DNA of 64,000 bases from Calothrix sp. NIES-4105 (GCF_002368415.1 NZ_AP018290.1:2803614-2867613), one strand, 5' to 3'; positions 54,708 through 64,000 are shown, counted from the stretch's first letter. Numbers and translations are program-made. Notes: generated from the letters alone by a model not told the origin.

Positions 54708-56168
54708 GTGGTTAAACAAGTTGAACGTAAAGAAAATCAAGATACTGATTGGCTAGAGAATCAAGAAGCACCTTCTGACTCAGAACAATCCCATAGCTAT
54801 GAGACGGTAACTTATTCTGATGATGTTACAGCAAATCCGGGTGGAACGCACACTTCTATCCCTAGCCAGCTTTATCAACGGCTCGGTCTATCGATACCGC
54901 GCTGGTTATTCTGGATACTATCTATTGCTGTTGGGATGACGTTATCTGGGTTAATGGTGTCGGCATTAGCGCTATGGACTCCGTTGTGGAGTAGCGTTGA
55001 CCATACCGATGATGAGTTACAACTGTCTGGCAAAGAAGCGGAAAAAACGCAGTTACCAGCAGATTTGTGGAGCAATATTTCACAATACAAGCTTATTCGT
55101 CCGATGAACATCCTTGTTATGGGGATTGAGCCAGTACCAGGGACTGTAGATGGTTCACCAGAAAGCTTTGCTGGTAAAAGTGACACGATGCTTCTAATTC
55201 GGCTTAACCCCGAAGATAAAAGTATACGTGTACTGTCAATACCTAGGGATACAATGATTTCCATTCCTGAAAAAGGTTTGAACAAGGTATCGCAGGCAAA
55301 CGCTCAAGGTGGCCCTGTACTATCTAACCGGGTGATTAGTCGGACTTTAAATAATGCTCCTATTGACCGTTATATTCGTATTTCTACAAGCGGTTTGCGT
55401 CAGCTAGTTGACCAGTTGGGTGGAGTCGAAGTCTTTGTACCTCAAGCGATGAATTACAAAGATACGAACGCGCGCTTCTCAATTAATTTGGTTGAAGGTT
55501 GGCAAAACCTTAATGGTGAACAAGCTGAAGAGTTCGTGCGCTTCCGTGAAACCAATAGCGGAGACTTACCGCGCGTTCAACGTCAGCAAGCGCTGTTGGT
55601 GGCAATGCGCGAAAAATTATCGAGTCCTACTGTTGTACCTCGCTTACCGCAACTTATCCGCGTGATGCGAAAGTATTTCGATACCAACTTAAAGTTGGAA
55701 GAAATGATGGCGCTTGTCAACTTCTCTTCTAATTTGGAGCGCGATAATTTTCAGATGACTATCTTGCCGGGTATTTTTAGCCGTCTAAGTGCTGACCCTA
55801 ACAGCTACTGGATTGATTTAACCGGACAAGTTAAGCTGTTAAATGATTATACAGGTGTAGGTATTGCTGGAATGCGTCCCTTGGTAAGACCTTTACCGAA
55901 TCTAAAAATTGCTATTCAAAATGCTTCAAAGGTGCCAGGTAAAACCGAAAAAGTTATTAATAGTCTTAAGCAAAAAGGTTTTGCTAAAGCTTACGCATCT
56001 ACCGACTGGTTAGATACTCAACGCGAAACACAGATTATTGTCCAAAAAGGTGACCGCGAACTTGGCGAACAAGTTCAAAAAGCTCTCGGTCTAGGTCATG
56101 TTGAGGTAGCTGCAACAGGTGACCTTGAATCTGATGTCACTATTCGCGTTGGTAAAGATTGGAAGTAA
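54708..56168 (+). CDS. LytR-CpsA-Psr (LCP) family glycopolymer ligase
   Basis: A 486-residue membrane-anchored enzyme. I choose the GTG at 54708, with GGGGAG six bases upstream, over the longer TTG start at 54690. A cytoplasmic N-terminus is followed by one membrane helix (about 67-92), the LCP domain (KSDTMLLIRL, LSIPRDTMISIP, VRFRETNSGDLPRVQRQ, about 130-340) and a C-terminal LytR_C domain (LKIAIQNASKVPGKTEK). Such proteins attach glycopolymers to peptidoglycan or other surface acceptors. It lies next to the GDP-mannose gene. Confidence 0.92.
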   Translation: MVKQVERKENQDTDWLENQEAPSDSEQSHSYETVTYSDDVTANPGGTHTSIPSQLYQRLGLSIPRWLFWILSIAVGMTLSGLMVSALALWTPLWSSVDHTDDELQLSGKEAEKTQLPADLWSNISQYKLIRPMNILVMGIEPVPGTVDGSPESFAGKSDTMLLIRLNPEDKSIRVLSIPRDTMISIPEKGLNKVSQANAQGGPVLSNRVISRTLNNAPIDRYIRISTSGLRQLVDQLGGVEVFVPQAMNYKDTNARFSINLVEGWQNLNGEQAEEFVRFRETNSGDLPRVQRQQALLVAMREKLSSPTVVPRLPQLIRVMRKYFDTNLKLEEMMALVNFSSNLERDNFQMTILPGIFSRLSADPNSYWIDLTGQVKLLNDYTGVGIAGMRPLVRPLPNLKIAIQNASKVPGKTEKVINSLKQKGFAKAYASTDWLDTQRETQIIVQKGDRELGEQVQKALGLGHVEVAATGDLESDVTIRVGKDWK

Positions 56169-56204
56169 TTTATATAGAATTCCTATTTGATTTTTGAATA
56201 CCAG

Positions 56205-56270
56205 GTAAGGTGGGCACTGCCCACCATATCCCAAATATATCAAGGTCTTGGTGGGCACTGCCCACCTTAC
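56205..56270. repeat. two GGTGGGCA-C-TGCCCACC palindromes inside a larger inverted repeat
   Basis: The palindromes are at 56209-56225 and 56250-56266, with flanking GTAAGG and CCTTAC that make a 66-base outer dyad. Third and fourth copies of this element in the window. Confidence 0.8.
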
Positions 56271-56344
56271 GGTTACCTAGATTTTTTCAAAAATAATTTA
56301 GGATTCCTATAGTTGATTAACTTTTTCATATTCATAAAAATTTT

Positions 56345-56374
56345 CCCTCCGAAGAAAAATCGGAGGGATTTTTA
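56345..56374 (+). terminator. strong intrinsic terminator
   Basis: The stem is CCCTCCGA / TCGGAGGG with a 7-base loop, followed by ATTTTTAT. This is a textbook factor-independent terminator for the LCP gene and separates it from the kinase gene starting at 56554. The AT-rich stretch 56375-56553 likely holds the kinase promoter. Confidence 0.8.
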
Positions 56375-56553
56375 TAGGTTAAAAGTTTTATTTCTAAAGG
56401 CTATTTTTCCTGAAATTTAATCAAATTAGTCAAAATATAATCTTTTCACGGCAAATCAATTCTATATTAATATATGTAAATTTTTTTATTGTGTTAGATA
56501 AATTAAAATTATGGGCACAATATTTTTGAAAGAATCTTTTAATTTTATGTTTT

Positions 56554-59259
56554 ATGCTCACTGATTTTGTAAAGTTTAAGAATGTACATACTATCGGCGC
56601 CAAACTATTTCTCTATGTACTAAGCGGCGCCTTGGTTGGACTCGGTGGAATGTCTTATTTTTTCTACCAAACTTTAGAAAACCGGGCTAAAGATGAAATT
56701 CGCGGTAGCTTAAATACACAAGTTGCAGATATTGAAGCACAACTGAGGGAAGCTGAACGAGGTTTGCGAATGTCAAATGCAGCAATTGAAACTAAGTATG
56801 AAAGTGGAGTTCGCGATATTAATAGATACAGACAACTCGCTTTCCATTTCTTCCGAAATCGCCCTTCGATAGCAATGGGTTATGGTATAAGCCAAGAACC
56901 TTTCGTGTTAGTACCAGACCGTAAATTATTTCTTCCTTACTATTTTGTTGACCAAAAAACCCCTGGACAAGTTGGGGAAGCTTTATCGGCGCCTAATCTT
57001 GACATTCGCTATGTGGATGTTGCTACCCTTGAAGATTATACTCAACTGGATTATGTGAGACTACCTGTAACTTTAAGAAAAGCAGTTTTAACAGAACCGT
57101 TTCCTTGGCATGGAATTACAATGTCAACTTTTGTAATTCCAATTATTGATGACCAAAATCAAGTACTTGGTACAACTGCATTTGATATTAGCGTTACAGC
57201 TTTAAGTCAAAATGTTAAAACTTCTGTTATCAAAGATAGTGGCTACTTCGTAATTCTAAGTGAAAAAGGAAAATTACTCGCTTATCCCCCCAATCCTCAA
57301 AAAGCCACAGATTTAAAGAGTTATACAGATATTCCCCAAATTAAAACAGTATGGCAACTAGCTCAACGCTCTCAAGCTGGATTAGTACTTCGAGATGGTA
57401 ATTACTGGGTATACCAACGTGTTAAAGGTGTAAATTGGTTGATGCTGGCTATTGTTCCTCAATCCGTTGTATTACTTCCTGTACTATTTATTACAGTTGG
57501 AAGCGCCGTTGGTGCTGGCATCGTGTTAGGCTTCGTAGTTGCTTTATTTATTCGACAACTTAACCATCGCTTACATCCAATTCTTGAAGAGTGTAAAAAA
57601 TTAGCACAAGCTGATGCCGAGCGATTACAACGATTGAATCAAAGTACACAAGTAATTGAACACCATTACAAAGACTCAAGCTTTCTGATCGGAGATGAAA
57701 TTTCTATTTTAGAACAATCTTTTCGCCAAATGACTGCTCAGTTACAGCTATCCTTTGAAGAATTAGAGCAACGAGTTGAACAACGCACACAGCAACTACA
57801 AGTCGCAAAAGAAGCTGCTGACTCAGCCAACCAAGCAAAAAGCGAGTTTTTAGCTAACATGAGCCATGAACTTCGCACTCCCCTAAATGGTATCCTTGGC
57901 TATGCTCAAATCCTTAATCGTTCCAATACTTGGGGTGATAAAGAAAAAAAAGGCGTAGAAATTATTTACCAGTGTGGTTCGCACTTACTAACGTTAATTA
58001 ATGATGTATTAGATTTATCTAAAATTGAAGCCCGTAAGTTAGAACTATATCCTAGAGCATTACATCTCCCTTCTTTTTTACAAGGAGTCGTTGAAATTTG
58101 CCGCATTCGCGCGGAACAAAAAGATTTAGAGTTTATTTATACTACTAATGCTTATTTACCTGAAGGTATCGAAGCTGATGAAAAGCGTTTACGTCAAGTT
58201 TTGATAAACTTATTAGGTAATGCAATTAAATTTACCGACACAGGCTCAGTAACCTTTACAGTTGAAACTTTAACCAACTCAGCACTCAGCACTCATCACT
58301 CATCACTAATTAAACTGCGTTTCCAAATCGAAGACACAGGTGTTGGAATTGCTACAGAACAAATAGAAACGATTTTTAAACCTTTTGAACAAGTCGGTTC
58401 GAGCGCGCGAACTTCTGAAGGTACAGGACTAGGTTTATCCATCAGCAGCAAAATAGTAAACCTTATGGATAGCCAAATACAAGTTCAAAGCCAATTAGGA
58501 GTTGGGAGTAAATTTTTCTTTGATGTTAATTTACCTATTTTAACTAACTGGGTAAAAGATGCAATGAGCTATTCTGAGCAAAACATCATCGGTTATGAAG
58601 GACAACCACGCAAAATTTTAGTGATAGATGACCGTTGGGAAAATCGGGCTGTTTTAGTAAATTTGCTCGAACCTATCGGTTTTGAACTTTATGAAGCAGA
58701 AAATGGAAAAGAGGGTATAGAAAAAGCCAGATTATTAAAACCTGATATTATTATTACCGATTTGGTAATGCCTGTAATGGACGGATTTGAAATGCTTCGT
58801 CAAATTAGAAATACAGCAGATTTAAAACATCTAAAAGTCATTGTTTCTTCTGCCTCTGTCTCTGATATTGATAAACACAGAAGCATTAATGCTGGAGGTG
58901 ATGATTTTTTAGCAAAACCTGTACAGGTATATGATTTATTTAAAATACTTCAAAATCATTTAAACATAAATTGGAAGTATCAAAAAAACGAAAGCTTAGA
59001 TTTGAGTCTTCAAAGTCAAATTAGTACAGATGATTATAGTCAGACTTCGGTATCTAATATTATTGAGAAAGCTCACCTCCAGTACTTATTAGATTTAGTG
59101 CAGCGAGGATTAGTAAAGAAGTTTATTAATGAAATTAAACAAATGGAAATTACAAATCCTCAATTTAAACCTTTCTTAATGAAATTGATTCAATTAGCCG
59201 AAAGTTTTGAATTTGACAAATTAGAAAGTGTGTTAGAAGAAACTTTACATTTATCTTAA
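56554..59259 (+). CDS. membrane hybrid histidine kinase with Cache sensor
   Basis: A 901-residue kinase. Two membrane helices (about 17-39 and 302-335) bracket a dCache-like periplasmic sensor domain. A linker and coiled coil lead to HisKA with the phospho-His at about 438 ([14 protein letters not shown]), an ATPase domain ([17 protein letters not shown]) and a C-terminal receiver with Asp736 ([12 protein letters not shown]). About residues 575-586 ([11 protein letters not shown]) are encoded by a copy of the ACTCAGCACT/ACTCATCACT tandem repeat, an in-frame insertion between the N and G1 boxes of the ATPase domain. The gene directly downstream is its likely partner. Confidence 0.92.
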   Translation: MLTDFVKFKNVHTIGAKLFLYVLSGALVGLGGMSYFFYQTLENRAKDEIRGSLNTQVADIEAQLREAERGLRMSNAAIETKYESGVRDINRYRQLAFHFFRNRPSIAMGYGISQEPFVLVPDRKLFLPYYFVDQKTPGQVGEALSAPNLDIRYVDVATLEDYTQLDYVRLPVTLRKAVLTEPFPWHGITMSTFVIPIIDDQNQVLGTTAFDISVTALSQNVKTSVIKDSGYFVILSEKGKLLAYPPNPQKATDLKSYTDIPQIKTVWQLAQRSQAGLVLRDGNYWVYQRVKGVNWLMLAIVPQSVVLLPVLFITVGSAVGAGIVLGFVVALFIRQLNHRLHPILEECKKLAQADAERLQRLNQSTQVIEHHYKDSSFLIGDEISILEQSFRQMTAQLQLSFEELEQRVEQRTQQLQVAKEAADSANQAKSEFLANMSHELRTPLNGILGYAQILNRSNTWGDKEKKGVEIIYQCGSHLLTLINDVLDLSKIEARKLELYPRALHLPSFLQGVVEICRIRAEQKDLEFIYTTNAYLPEGIEADEKRLRQVLINLLGNAIKFTDTGSVTFTVETLTNSALSTHHSSLIKLRFQIEDTGVGIATEQIETIFKPFEQVGSSARTSEGTGLGLSISSKIVNLMDSQIQVQSQLGVGSKFFFDVNLPILTNWVKDAMSYSEQNIIGYEGQPRKILVIDDRWENRAVLVNLLEPIGFELYEAENGKEGIEKARLLKPDIIITDLVMPVMDGFEMLRQIRNTADLKHLKVIVSSASVSDIDKHRSINAGGDDFLAKPVQVYDLFKILQNHLNINWKYQKNESLDLSLQSQISTDDYSQTSVSNIIEKAHLQYLLDLVQRGLVKKFINEIKQMEITNPQFKPFLMKLIQLAESFEFDKLESVLEETLHLS

Positions 59260-59281
59260 ATTATCCTGGTATTAAATAAAT

Positions 59282-60586
59282 ATGCAACATCAACAAGTTA
59301 CTTTAATTCTCATTATTGATGATACACCTGCTAATTTAGATGTTATTTATGATACTTTAAACGATGCAGGTTATGAAGTGGCAATAGCGAATAGTGGAGA
59401 GCGTGCGTTTAAGCAAATGCAGTTTCAATTGCCTGATTTAATTTTACTTGACGTAATGATGCCAGTTATGGATGGGTTTGAAGTTTGTCGAAGGTTGAAA
59501 ACAGAACCATCAACCAAAGAAATTCCTGTTATATTTATGACAGCATTATCTGATACAGAAAGTAAAACCAAAGGTTTTGATTTAGGAGCGGTAGACTATA
59601 TTACCAAACCCTTTCAAGAAGCAGAAGTTGTTGCACGTATTAAAACGCATTTACAACTACGATACTTAACTAAAAACTTAGAGCAACAGGTTACGCAGCG
59701 AACTGGAGAACTAGTAGAAACATTGCAAGAATTACAATCTTCTCATATGCAGCTTATACAAAATGAAAAAATGTCAGCTTTAGGAAATTTGGTTGCTGGT
59801 ATTGCTCATGAAATTAATAACCCAATTGGCTTTGTACATGGGAATGTGAATCATGTTGAAGGATATACTAAAGATTTATTAAATTTAATGAAATTGTATC
59901 AACAGCGTTTTCCCCAACCAGGAGAAGATATTGAAGCAGAAATTGAAGCAATCGATTTAGAGTATTTGCAGGAAGATTTACCCAAATTAATTAATTCGAC
60001 TCAAGAAGGAATTAAACGTATCCGTAATATTAGTACTAGTCTTCGCACTTTTTCGCGCGCGGATAGCGAGTATCCAACTGAGTTTAATATTCACGAAGGT
60101 TTGGACAGCACAATTTTAATTCTCAAACATCGACTGAAAGCAGACGAAAATCGTCCTGCTATTGAAGTAGTTTATAATTATGGAAACATTCCACAAGTCG
60201 AGTGTTACGCAGGACAGCTTAACCAAGTTTTTATGAATTTGTTGGCAAATGCTATTGATGCATTAGAGGAATCAAATCGCGGAAAGAGTTTTGAACAAGT
60301 TCAAGCAAATCCAAATTTAATTACAATTACAACCGAACTGAGTCAAGATAATCAGTCAGTTCTTATCCGAATCAAGGATAATGGTATTGGGATGTCAGAT
60401 GAAGTAAAGGATAAAGCTTTTGAGCATTTATTTACCACTAAAGGAGTTGGAAAAGGTACTGGATTAGGCTTGGCTATCGCGCGTCAAATCATTGTTGATA
60501 AACATCATGGTAGCATTGATATAAATTCCAGCTATGGAGAAGGAACAGAATTTGTAATTACTATCCCCATTCGAGCTAAATTATAG
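59282..60586 (+). CDS. response regulator-histidine kinase fusion
   Basis: A 434-residue protein that starts 22 bp after the previous gene stops, so the two are one operon. The N-terminal receiver has Asp57 ([14 protein letters not shown]). A coiled coil leads to a kinase of the HisKA type with His176 (AHEINNPIGFVHGN), and an ATPase domain (NLLANAID, GTGLGLAIARQI). The receiver probably takes phosphate from, or is regulated by, the upstream hybrid kinase. No DNA-binding output is present. Confidence 0.93.
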   Translation: MQHQQVTLILIIDDTPANLDVIYDTLNDAGYEVAIANSGERAFKQMQFQLPDLILLDVMMPVMDGFEVCRRLKTEPSTKEIPVIFMTALSDTESKTKGFDLGAVDYITKPFQEAEVVARIKTHLQLRYLTKNLEQQVTQRTGELVETLQELQSSHMQLIQNEKMSALGNLVAGIAHEINNPIGFVHGNVNHVEGYTKDLLNLMKLYQQRFPQPGEDIEAEIEAIDLEYLQEDLPKLINSTQEGIKRIRNISTSLRTFSRADSEYPTEFNIHEGLDSTILILKHRLKADENRPAIEVVYNYGNIPQVECYAGQLNQVFMNLLANAIDALEESNRGKSFEQVQANPNLITITTELSQDNQSVLIRIKDNGIGMSDEVKDKAFEHLFTTKGVGKGTGLGLAIARQIIVDKHHGSIDINSSYGEGTEFVITIPIRAKL

Positions 60587-60588
60587 TA

Positions 60589-60605
60589 GGTGGGCACTGC
60601 CCACC
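60589..60605. repeat. GGTGGGCA-C-TGCCCACC palindrome
   Basis: Fifth copy, beginning three bases after the stop codon of the kinase gene. It is just left of the IsrB element, in which the left flank supplies the guide of the omega RNA. Confidence 0.75.
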
Positions 60606-60635
60606 TGACAAATTAGGCGCCTAAGTTTTCAACTA

Positions 60636-60848
60636 CCCCACCCTACGGAGGGCGGGGATTGTAGGGGATAAGCCTTACAAGCCAACTGTTGAATAGCCCA
60701 CTGAGACACGGTTTTGTAAAAACTACCGGATACTTCCCTAGTTCGGATTAAATTTCAGCCATCTTATTAATGGCGTTGGGTAAAGCCAAGACATCATAAT
60801 CGTGTTGGGCGAAGGGACTATCAACTTTACTCGGAGGATTATCTCTTT
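60636..60848 (+). ncRNA. candidate omega RNA of the IsrB element
   Basis: About 210 non-coding bases directly upstream of the nuclease gene, which is where IscB and IsrB elements carry their guide RNA. The stretch begins with a hairpin CCCCACCCT/AGGGCGGGG (60636-60657, one mismatch) and contains further stem-forming parts (TGTAGG/CCTTACA, GGCGTTGGG...GCC). The boundaries are estimated. If this is right, the guide would be copied from the DNA to the left of the element. Confidence 0.5.
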
Positions 60849-61952
60849 ATGCGAGTAGCAGTATTATCACAGTCAGGCGAAGTGCTAATGCCAACAAAGC
60901 CAAGCAGAGCGCGCAGATGGCTAAAACTTGGAATTGCCAAAGTGATAAATAATGACCTTGGTATTTTTCAAATTCAGTTACTTAAATGCACAAAAACTAC
61001 TGACACACAACCAATTGCAGTCGGTATCGACCCAGGAAAGTTGTATACAGGTATTGGTGTACAGTCTGCCAAATTTACTTTGTGGCTAGCTCATCTACAA
61101 TTACCATTCCGAACGGTAAAAGACCGAATGAAGCAACGACGTGAGGCACGTTCTGGCCGCAGAGGTAGACGCATTAATCGCAAACTGCCTTTCAAGAAAC
61201 GCGCTCACCGTGAGAAACGATTTGACAATCGCAAACGACGCAAAATAGCACCAAGTATTCGTGCTAACCGCGAACTTGAATTGCGCGTAATTAAAGAATT
61301 GTCATCAATTTACCTAATCACCACGGTTGTTTATGAAATAGTAAAAGCGCGTGGTGATAAAGGCTTTAGCCCTGTCATGGTTGGTCAAAAGTGGCAAGTG
61401 GAAAACCTGAAAAAGTATGCTCTGGTTAAACAACTTGAAGGTTGGGAAACCGCCAATATTCGACAACAATTAGGTTTACACAAACAAAAACATTCTAAGT
61501 GTGATGCAATTCCCGCAACGCACGCAGTAGATGGAGTTGCCCTAGCTTGTATTGCCTTCATTAAGTACGGCATGGTTAATAGCCAATCAATGCGATGGAA
61601 AGGTGAAGTAAACATAACACCTGCACCATTTACCATAATTCGTCGTCCACCTGTATCACGGCGCCAACTTCACCTGATGCTGCCTTCAATTGGTGGAAAA
61701 CGCCGTAAATATGGTGGAACTACTACTCGTCACGGTTTTAGAAAAGGCGATTATGTCAAAGCGACTCAAGGATCAAAAACCTTTTTTGGTTGGGTAAGTG
61801 GTGACACCAAAACTCAAGTTTCGGTATCTGACGTTAACTGGGAACGGTTAGGTCAGTGTACTAAAAGCAAAGTCCGCTTGGTAAGGCGAAACACAGGATT
61901 GATTGTGTTGCCAAATCGGAAATTATCAAATTTAATGGCATCGAACCATTAA
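60849..61952 (+). CDS. isrB: IsrB-type RNA-guided nickase (RuvC-only IscB relative)
   Basis: A 367-residue RRXRR-domain protein. The N-terminal PLMP-like domain reads LMPTKPSRARRWLK. The split RuvC nuclease has Asp61 (GIDPGK), Glu163 (VVYEIVKARGD) and His225/Asp228 (THAVDGVAL), so all catalytic residues are present. An Arg-rich bridge (RREARSGRRGRRINRK) lies between. There is no HNH domain with its CXXC pairs between RuvC-II and RuvC-III, which separates IsrB from IscB. IsrB proteins nick one DNA strand under the guidance of an omega RNA. The C-terminal domain (HGFRKGDYVKATQGSKTFFG) is the usual RNA/target-binding part. No transposase gene is adjacent, so the element is not self-mobile here. 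Confidence 0.88.
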   Translation: MRVAVLSQSGEVLMPTKPSRARRWLKLGIAKVINNDLGIFQIQLLKCTKTTDTQPIAVGIDPGKLYTGIGVQSAKFTLWLAHLQLPFRTVKDRMKQRREARSGRRGRRINRKLPFKKRAHREKRFDNRKRRKIAPSIRANRELELRVIKELSSIYLITTVVYEIVKARGDKGFSPVMVGQKWQVENLKKYALVKQLEGWETANIRQQLGLHKQKHSKCDAIPATHAVDGVALACIAFIKYGMVNSQSMRWKGEVNITPAPFTIIRRPPVSRRQLHLMLPSIGGKRRKYGGTTTRHGFRKGDYVKATQGSKTFFGWVSGDTKTQVSVSDVNWERLGQCTKSKVRLVRRNTGLIVLPNRKLSNLMASNH

Positions 61953-61997
61953 ATTTGATTTGCTATCCCTCCCCAGGTTGCTTTGCCGAACCTGGGG
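61927..61997. repeat. two perfect hairpins at the right end of the IsrB element
   Basis: Hairpin one (CAAATTTAATGG / CCATTAAATTTG, 61927-61957, 7-base loop) covers the isrB stop codon. Hairpin two (CCCCAGGTT / AACCTGGGG, 61971-61997, 9-base loop) follows. Subterminal hairpins mark IS200/IS605-type ends; either could also stop transcription. The right boundary of the element is probably close to 62000. Confidence 0.6.
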
Positions 61998-62015
61998 TAT
62001 CTCGCAAAAAGAACG

Positions 62016-62522
62016 ATGAAAAAAATTTTACGTAGTATTCTCACCCTCATCACTATACTGAGTTTGGCTTGTTTACTAGTAATGTTCAATGCCAAGCCAG
62101 GATATGCACAAATTAATACAATTAACTACAATAACGCCAGTTTAGAAAACCGCGATTTCTCGAATACCGATTTAGTAGGTGTAAACTTTGTAGCAGCGGA
62201 GATGCGAGGCACTAATTTCAAAGGCGCCAACTTAACGAATGCGATGTTTACTAAAGGTGTAATGCTAAAAGCAAATTTAGAAGGAGCAAATCTGACAGGC
62301 GCCTTGGTAGACCGTGCAACGCTCGATAACGCAAACCTCAAAAATGCCATATTTACCGATGCAACTTTGACTCGTAGTCGATTCTATGACGCTGATATTA
62401 CAGGCGCCGACTTTAGTAATGCTCTCATCGACCGCTATCAAATTAGTTTGCTGTGCGAACGCGCGGACGGTGTAAACCCAGTTACAGGTGTTGCAACAAG
62501 GGATAGTTTGGGATGTAGGTAA
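62016..62522 (+). CDS. pentapeptide-repeat protein of the thylakoid lumen type
   Basis: A 168-residue exported protein read from [10 protein letters not shown] (62016); the longer frame at 61983 would put extra residues before a good signal peptide. The signal ends in NAKPGYAQ. About 16 pentapeptide units of the A(D/N)LXX type follow ([24 protein letters not shown]), forming a right-handed beta-helix, and the C-terminus carries two Cys ([14 protein letters not shown]) typical of lumenal pentapeptide proteins. Function unknown. Confidence 0.85.
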   Translation: MKKILRSILTLITILSLACLLVMFNAKPGYAQINTINYNNASLENRDFSNTDLVGVNFVAAEMRGTNFKGANLTNAMFTKGVMLKANLEGANLTGALVDRATLDNANLKNAIFTDATLTRSRFYDADITGADFSNALIDRYQISLLCERADGVNPVTGVATRDSLGCR

Positions 62523-62636
62523 AGTTATAGATAAATTTAATATGATTATTTTGTCAAAATTTACCTGACAGATTCACCCATTTCGTGTTAAATGTTCTGG
62601 TGTTAAGCGCTATGTCCTGGTTGGTTGGTATCATTC

Positions 62637-64000
62637 GTGACAAAACAACAAGAAAATAAGTCTCGTTCGTTAGCGGGAATTGCGGGAATCATTGCCGCAG
62701 CTACATTTATCAGTAAGATATTTGGATTAGTACGGCAGCAAGTGATTACAGCAGCTTTTGGTTTGGGGCCAGCTGCTGATGCTTTTAGTTATGCTTATAC
62801 AATTCCTGGTTTCCTGTTAATTTTACTAGGTGGAATCAACGGCCCCTTTTATAGCGCTGTTGTAAGTGTCCTTTCCAAACGTAAAAAAGAAGAAGCGGCG
62901 CCATTGGTGGAGACAATTACAACACTAGTTGGAGGAGTACTACTTTTTGTCACGATTGGTATAGTCCTTTTGGCGCCGATGCTAGTTGATATTTTTTCAC
63001 CAGGTTTAAAAGCACCAGGTAAAGAAGTAGTACGTTTGATTACTATAGACCAACTCCAAATCATGGCGCCGATGGCACTCCTAGCAGGGTTAATTGGTAT
63101 TGGGTTTGGAGTTCTGAATGCTGCAAATCAATATTGGCTACCTTCAGTTAGCCCTTTACTTTCTAGCGTTACTGTTATTGTTGGTATAAGTGCTTTATAC
63201 TTGGTAGTAGGCAATAATATCGGCAGCACAGAACCTGGATACGCAAAATTAGGTGGGATGGTTTTGGCTGGAAGCGTGCTAGCTGGAGCTATTTTACAAT
63301 GGTTATTACAAGTTATCGCGCAAGCAAAATCGGGTATGGGCAGATTTCGTCTGCGATTCGATTTTAAATCTGAAGGTGTGCGCGAAACTCTTAAAATCAT
63401 GCTCCCAGCAACTTTTTCTTCTGGGATGTTACAAATCAACCTCTACACAGATTTGTATTTTGCTTCTCAAATTCCAGTCATAGGTGTTGCAGCAGCTTTA
63501 TCGAATGCAGGATTACTTGTACAAACTCCTTTAGGAATTATTTCCAATGTAATTCTGGTTCCCTTGCTACCAATGTTTTCTCGTCTTGCTGCTCCAGAAA
63601 ATTGGTCAGAACTCAAATTACGTATTCGCCAAGGATTAATATTATCTGCCTTTACAATGTTGCCATTAGGCGCCTTGATGATAGCCTTATCAACACCAAT
63701 TGTCCGAATAGTTTATGAGCGCGGCGCTTTTAAATCTACTGATTCAGCCTTAGTAGCATCGCTGTTAATTGCTAATGGTGTTGGGATGTTCGCTTATTTG
63801 GGACGCGATGTTTTAGTTAGAGTATTTTATGCGTTGGGTGATGGCGCCACACCTTTCCGTATTAGTATGATAAATATAGTACTAAATGCTGTATTAGATT
63901 ATTTATTAATTAAACCGTTTGGCGCTCCTGGCTTGGTTTTGGCAACAGTAGGTGTAAATTGTAGTTCAGTATTAATGTTGTTATTTTTACTGAATGGCAG
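62637..64000 (+). CDS. murJ: lipid II flippase MurJ, 5' part
   Basis: The frame begins at GTG 62637 and is open to the end of the window (454 codons), so the gene is cut by the window edge. The N-terminus KSRSLAGIAGIIAAATFISK then FGLVRQQVITAAFGLGPAAD is typical of MurJ/MviN, the exporter that flips the peptidoglycan precursor lipid II, and is followed by many membrane helices. Internal motifs GGINGPFYSAVVS and FSSGMLQINLYTDLYFASQI fit the family. An ATG at 62612 is in another frame. Confidence 0.93.
   Translation, partial: MTKQQENKSRSLAGIAGIIAAATFISKIFGLVRQQVITAAFGLGPAADAFSYAYTIPGFLLILLGGINGPFYSAVVSVLSKRKKEEAAPLVETITTLVGGVLLFVTIGIVLLAPMLVDIFSPGLKAPGKEVVRLITIDQLQIMAPMALLAGLIGIGFGVLNAANQYWLPSVSPLLSSVTVIVGISALYLVVGNNIGSTEPGYAKLGGMVLAGSVLAGAILQWLLQVIAQAKSGMGRFRLRFDFKSEGVRETLKIMLPATFSSGMLQINLYTDLYFASQIPVIGVAAALSNAGLLVQTPLGIISNVILVPLLPMFSRLAAPENWSELKLRIRQGLILSAFTMLPLGALMIALSTPIVRIVYERGAFKSTDSALVASLLIANGVGMFAYLGRDVLVRVFYALGDGATPFRISMINIVLNAVLDYLLIKPFGAPGLVLATVGVNCSSVLMLLFLLNG

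Noticed and set aside
60849-61952. IscB with HNH, or TnpB
   Set aside because: No HNH CXXC pairs lie between RuvC-II and RuvC-III, and the N-terminal PLMP-like domain with RRXRR bridge excludes TnpB. IsrB fits best.
1-64000. tRNA or rRNA genes
   Set aside because: I looked for T-loop and anticodon-arm patterns and conserved rRNA words and found none I could fold. A tRNA search program would settle this.

Overview
The window looks like chromosomal DNA of a filamentous, heterocyst-type cyanobacterium (Nostocales-like). I infer this from the gene set: STAND ATPases fused to WD40 repeats, several hybrid histidine kinases, Uma2 nucleases, a thylakoid-lumen-type pentapeptide protein, an alanine/serine-glyoxylate aminotransferase, an ABC1 kinase, short tandem repeats and frequent gene relics. 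The palindrome GGCGCC occurs about 90 times by my by-eye count, where about 4 would be expected at this base composition. The usual cyanobacterial palindrome HIP1 (GCGATCGC) was found once, inside a gene that looks transferred. No tRNA, rRNA or CRISPR array was seen.

Layout. 0.4-6.7 kb: two overlapping genes, a P-loop ATPase and a 1664-residue nSTAND/WD40 protein. 6.9-18.5 kb: mostly housekeeping genes (small phosphatase, secA, dihaem cytochrome c, MoxR ATPase, ribF, MBL hydrolase, surE, pheS), broken by a repeat-rich island holding an Rpn-type nuclease and the stump of a second copy. 18.5-31 kb: a 73-bp tandem repeat that forms the end of recQ, then an LRV protein, an S9 peptidase, a GNAT, a VWA stump, an MntA/HepT toxin-antitoxin pair, a frameshifted WD40 gene, a MITE-like insertion, a hybrid kinase with a collapsed paralogue beside it, and a Uma2 nuclease. 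31-40 kb: an aminotransferase, a Ser/Thr kinase, a decayed AAA ATPase plus Toprim-like pair, an unknown two-gene operon and a decayed HTH/AAA ATPase gene.

40-47 kb holds the best candidate for an undescribed system. A LuxR-HTH/NB-ARC/14-WD40 protein overlaps a KamA-type radical SAM gene. Divergent from them are a coiled-coil protein and a small NrdG-type radical SAM protein. The intergenic region between the two arms carries a palindrome and a 9-bp tandem repeat.

47-64 kb: an ABC-2 exporter, a roughly 450-bp cluster of GGTAC/GTACC words ahead of a 5'-truncated RecQ-type helicase and a coiled-coil membrane protein, an ABC1 kinase, mannose-1-phosphate guanylyltransferase, an LCP-family ligase, two kinase genes, an IsrB-type (HNH-less IscB) RNA-guided nuclease element with a likely upstream omega RNA, a pentapeptide protein, and the start of murJ, which runs off the window. 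At least seven genes or gene pairs are broken, so the region mixes a stable housekeeping backbone with fast-turning conflict, signalling and mobile genes.
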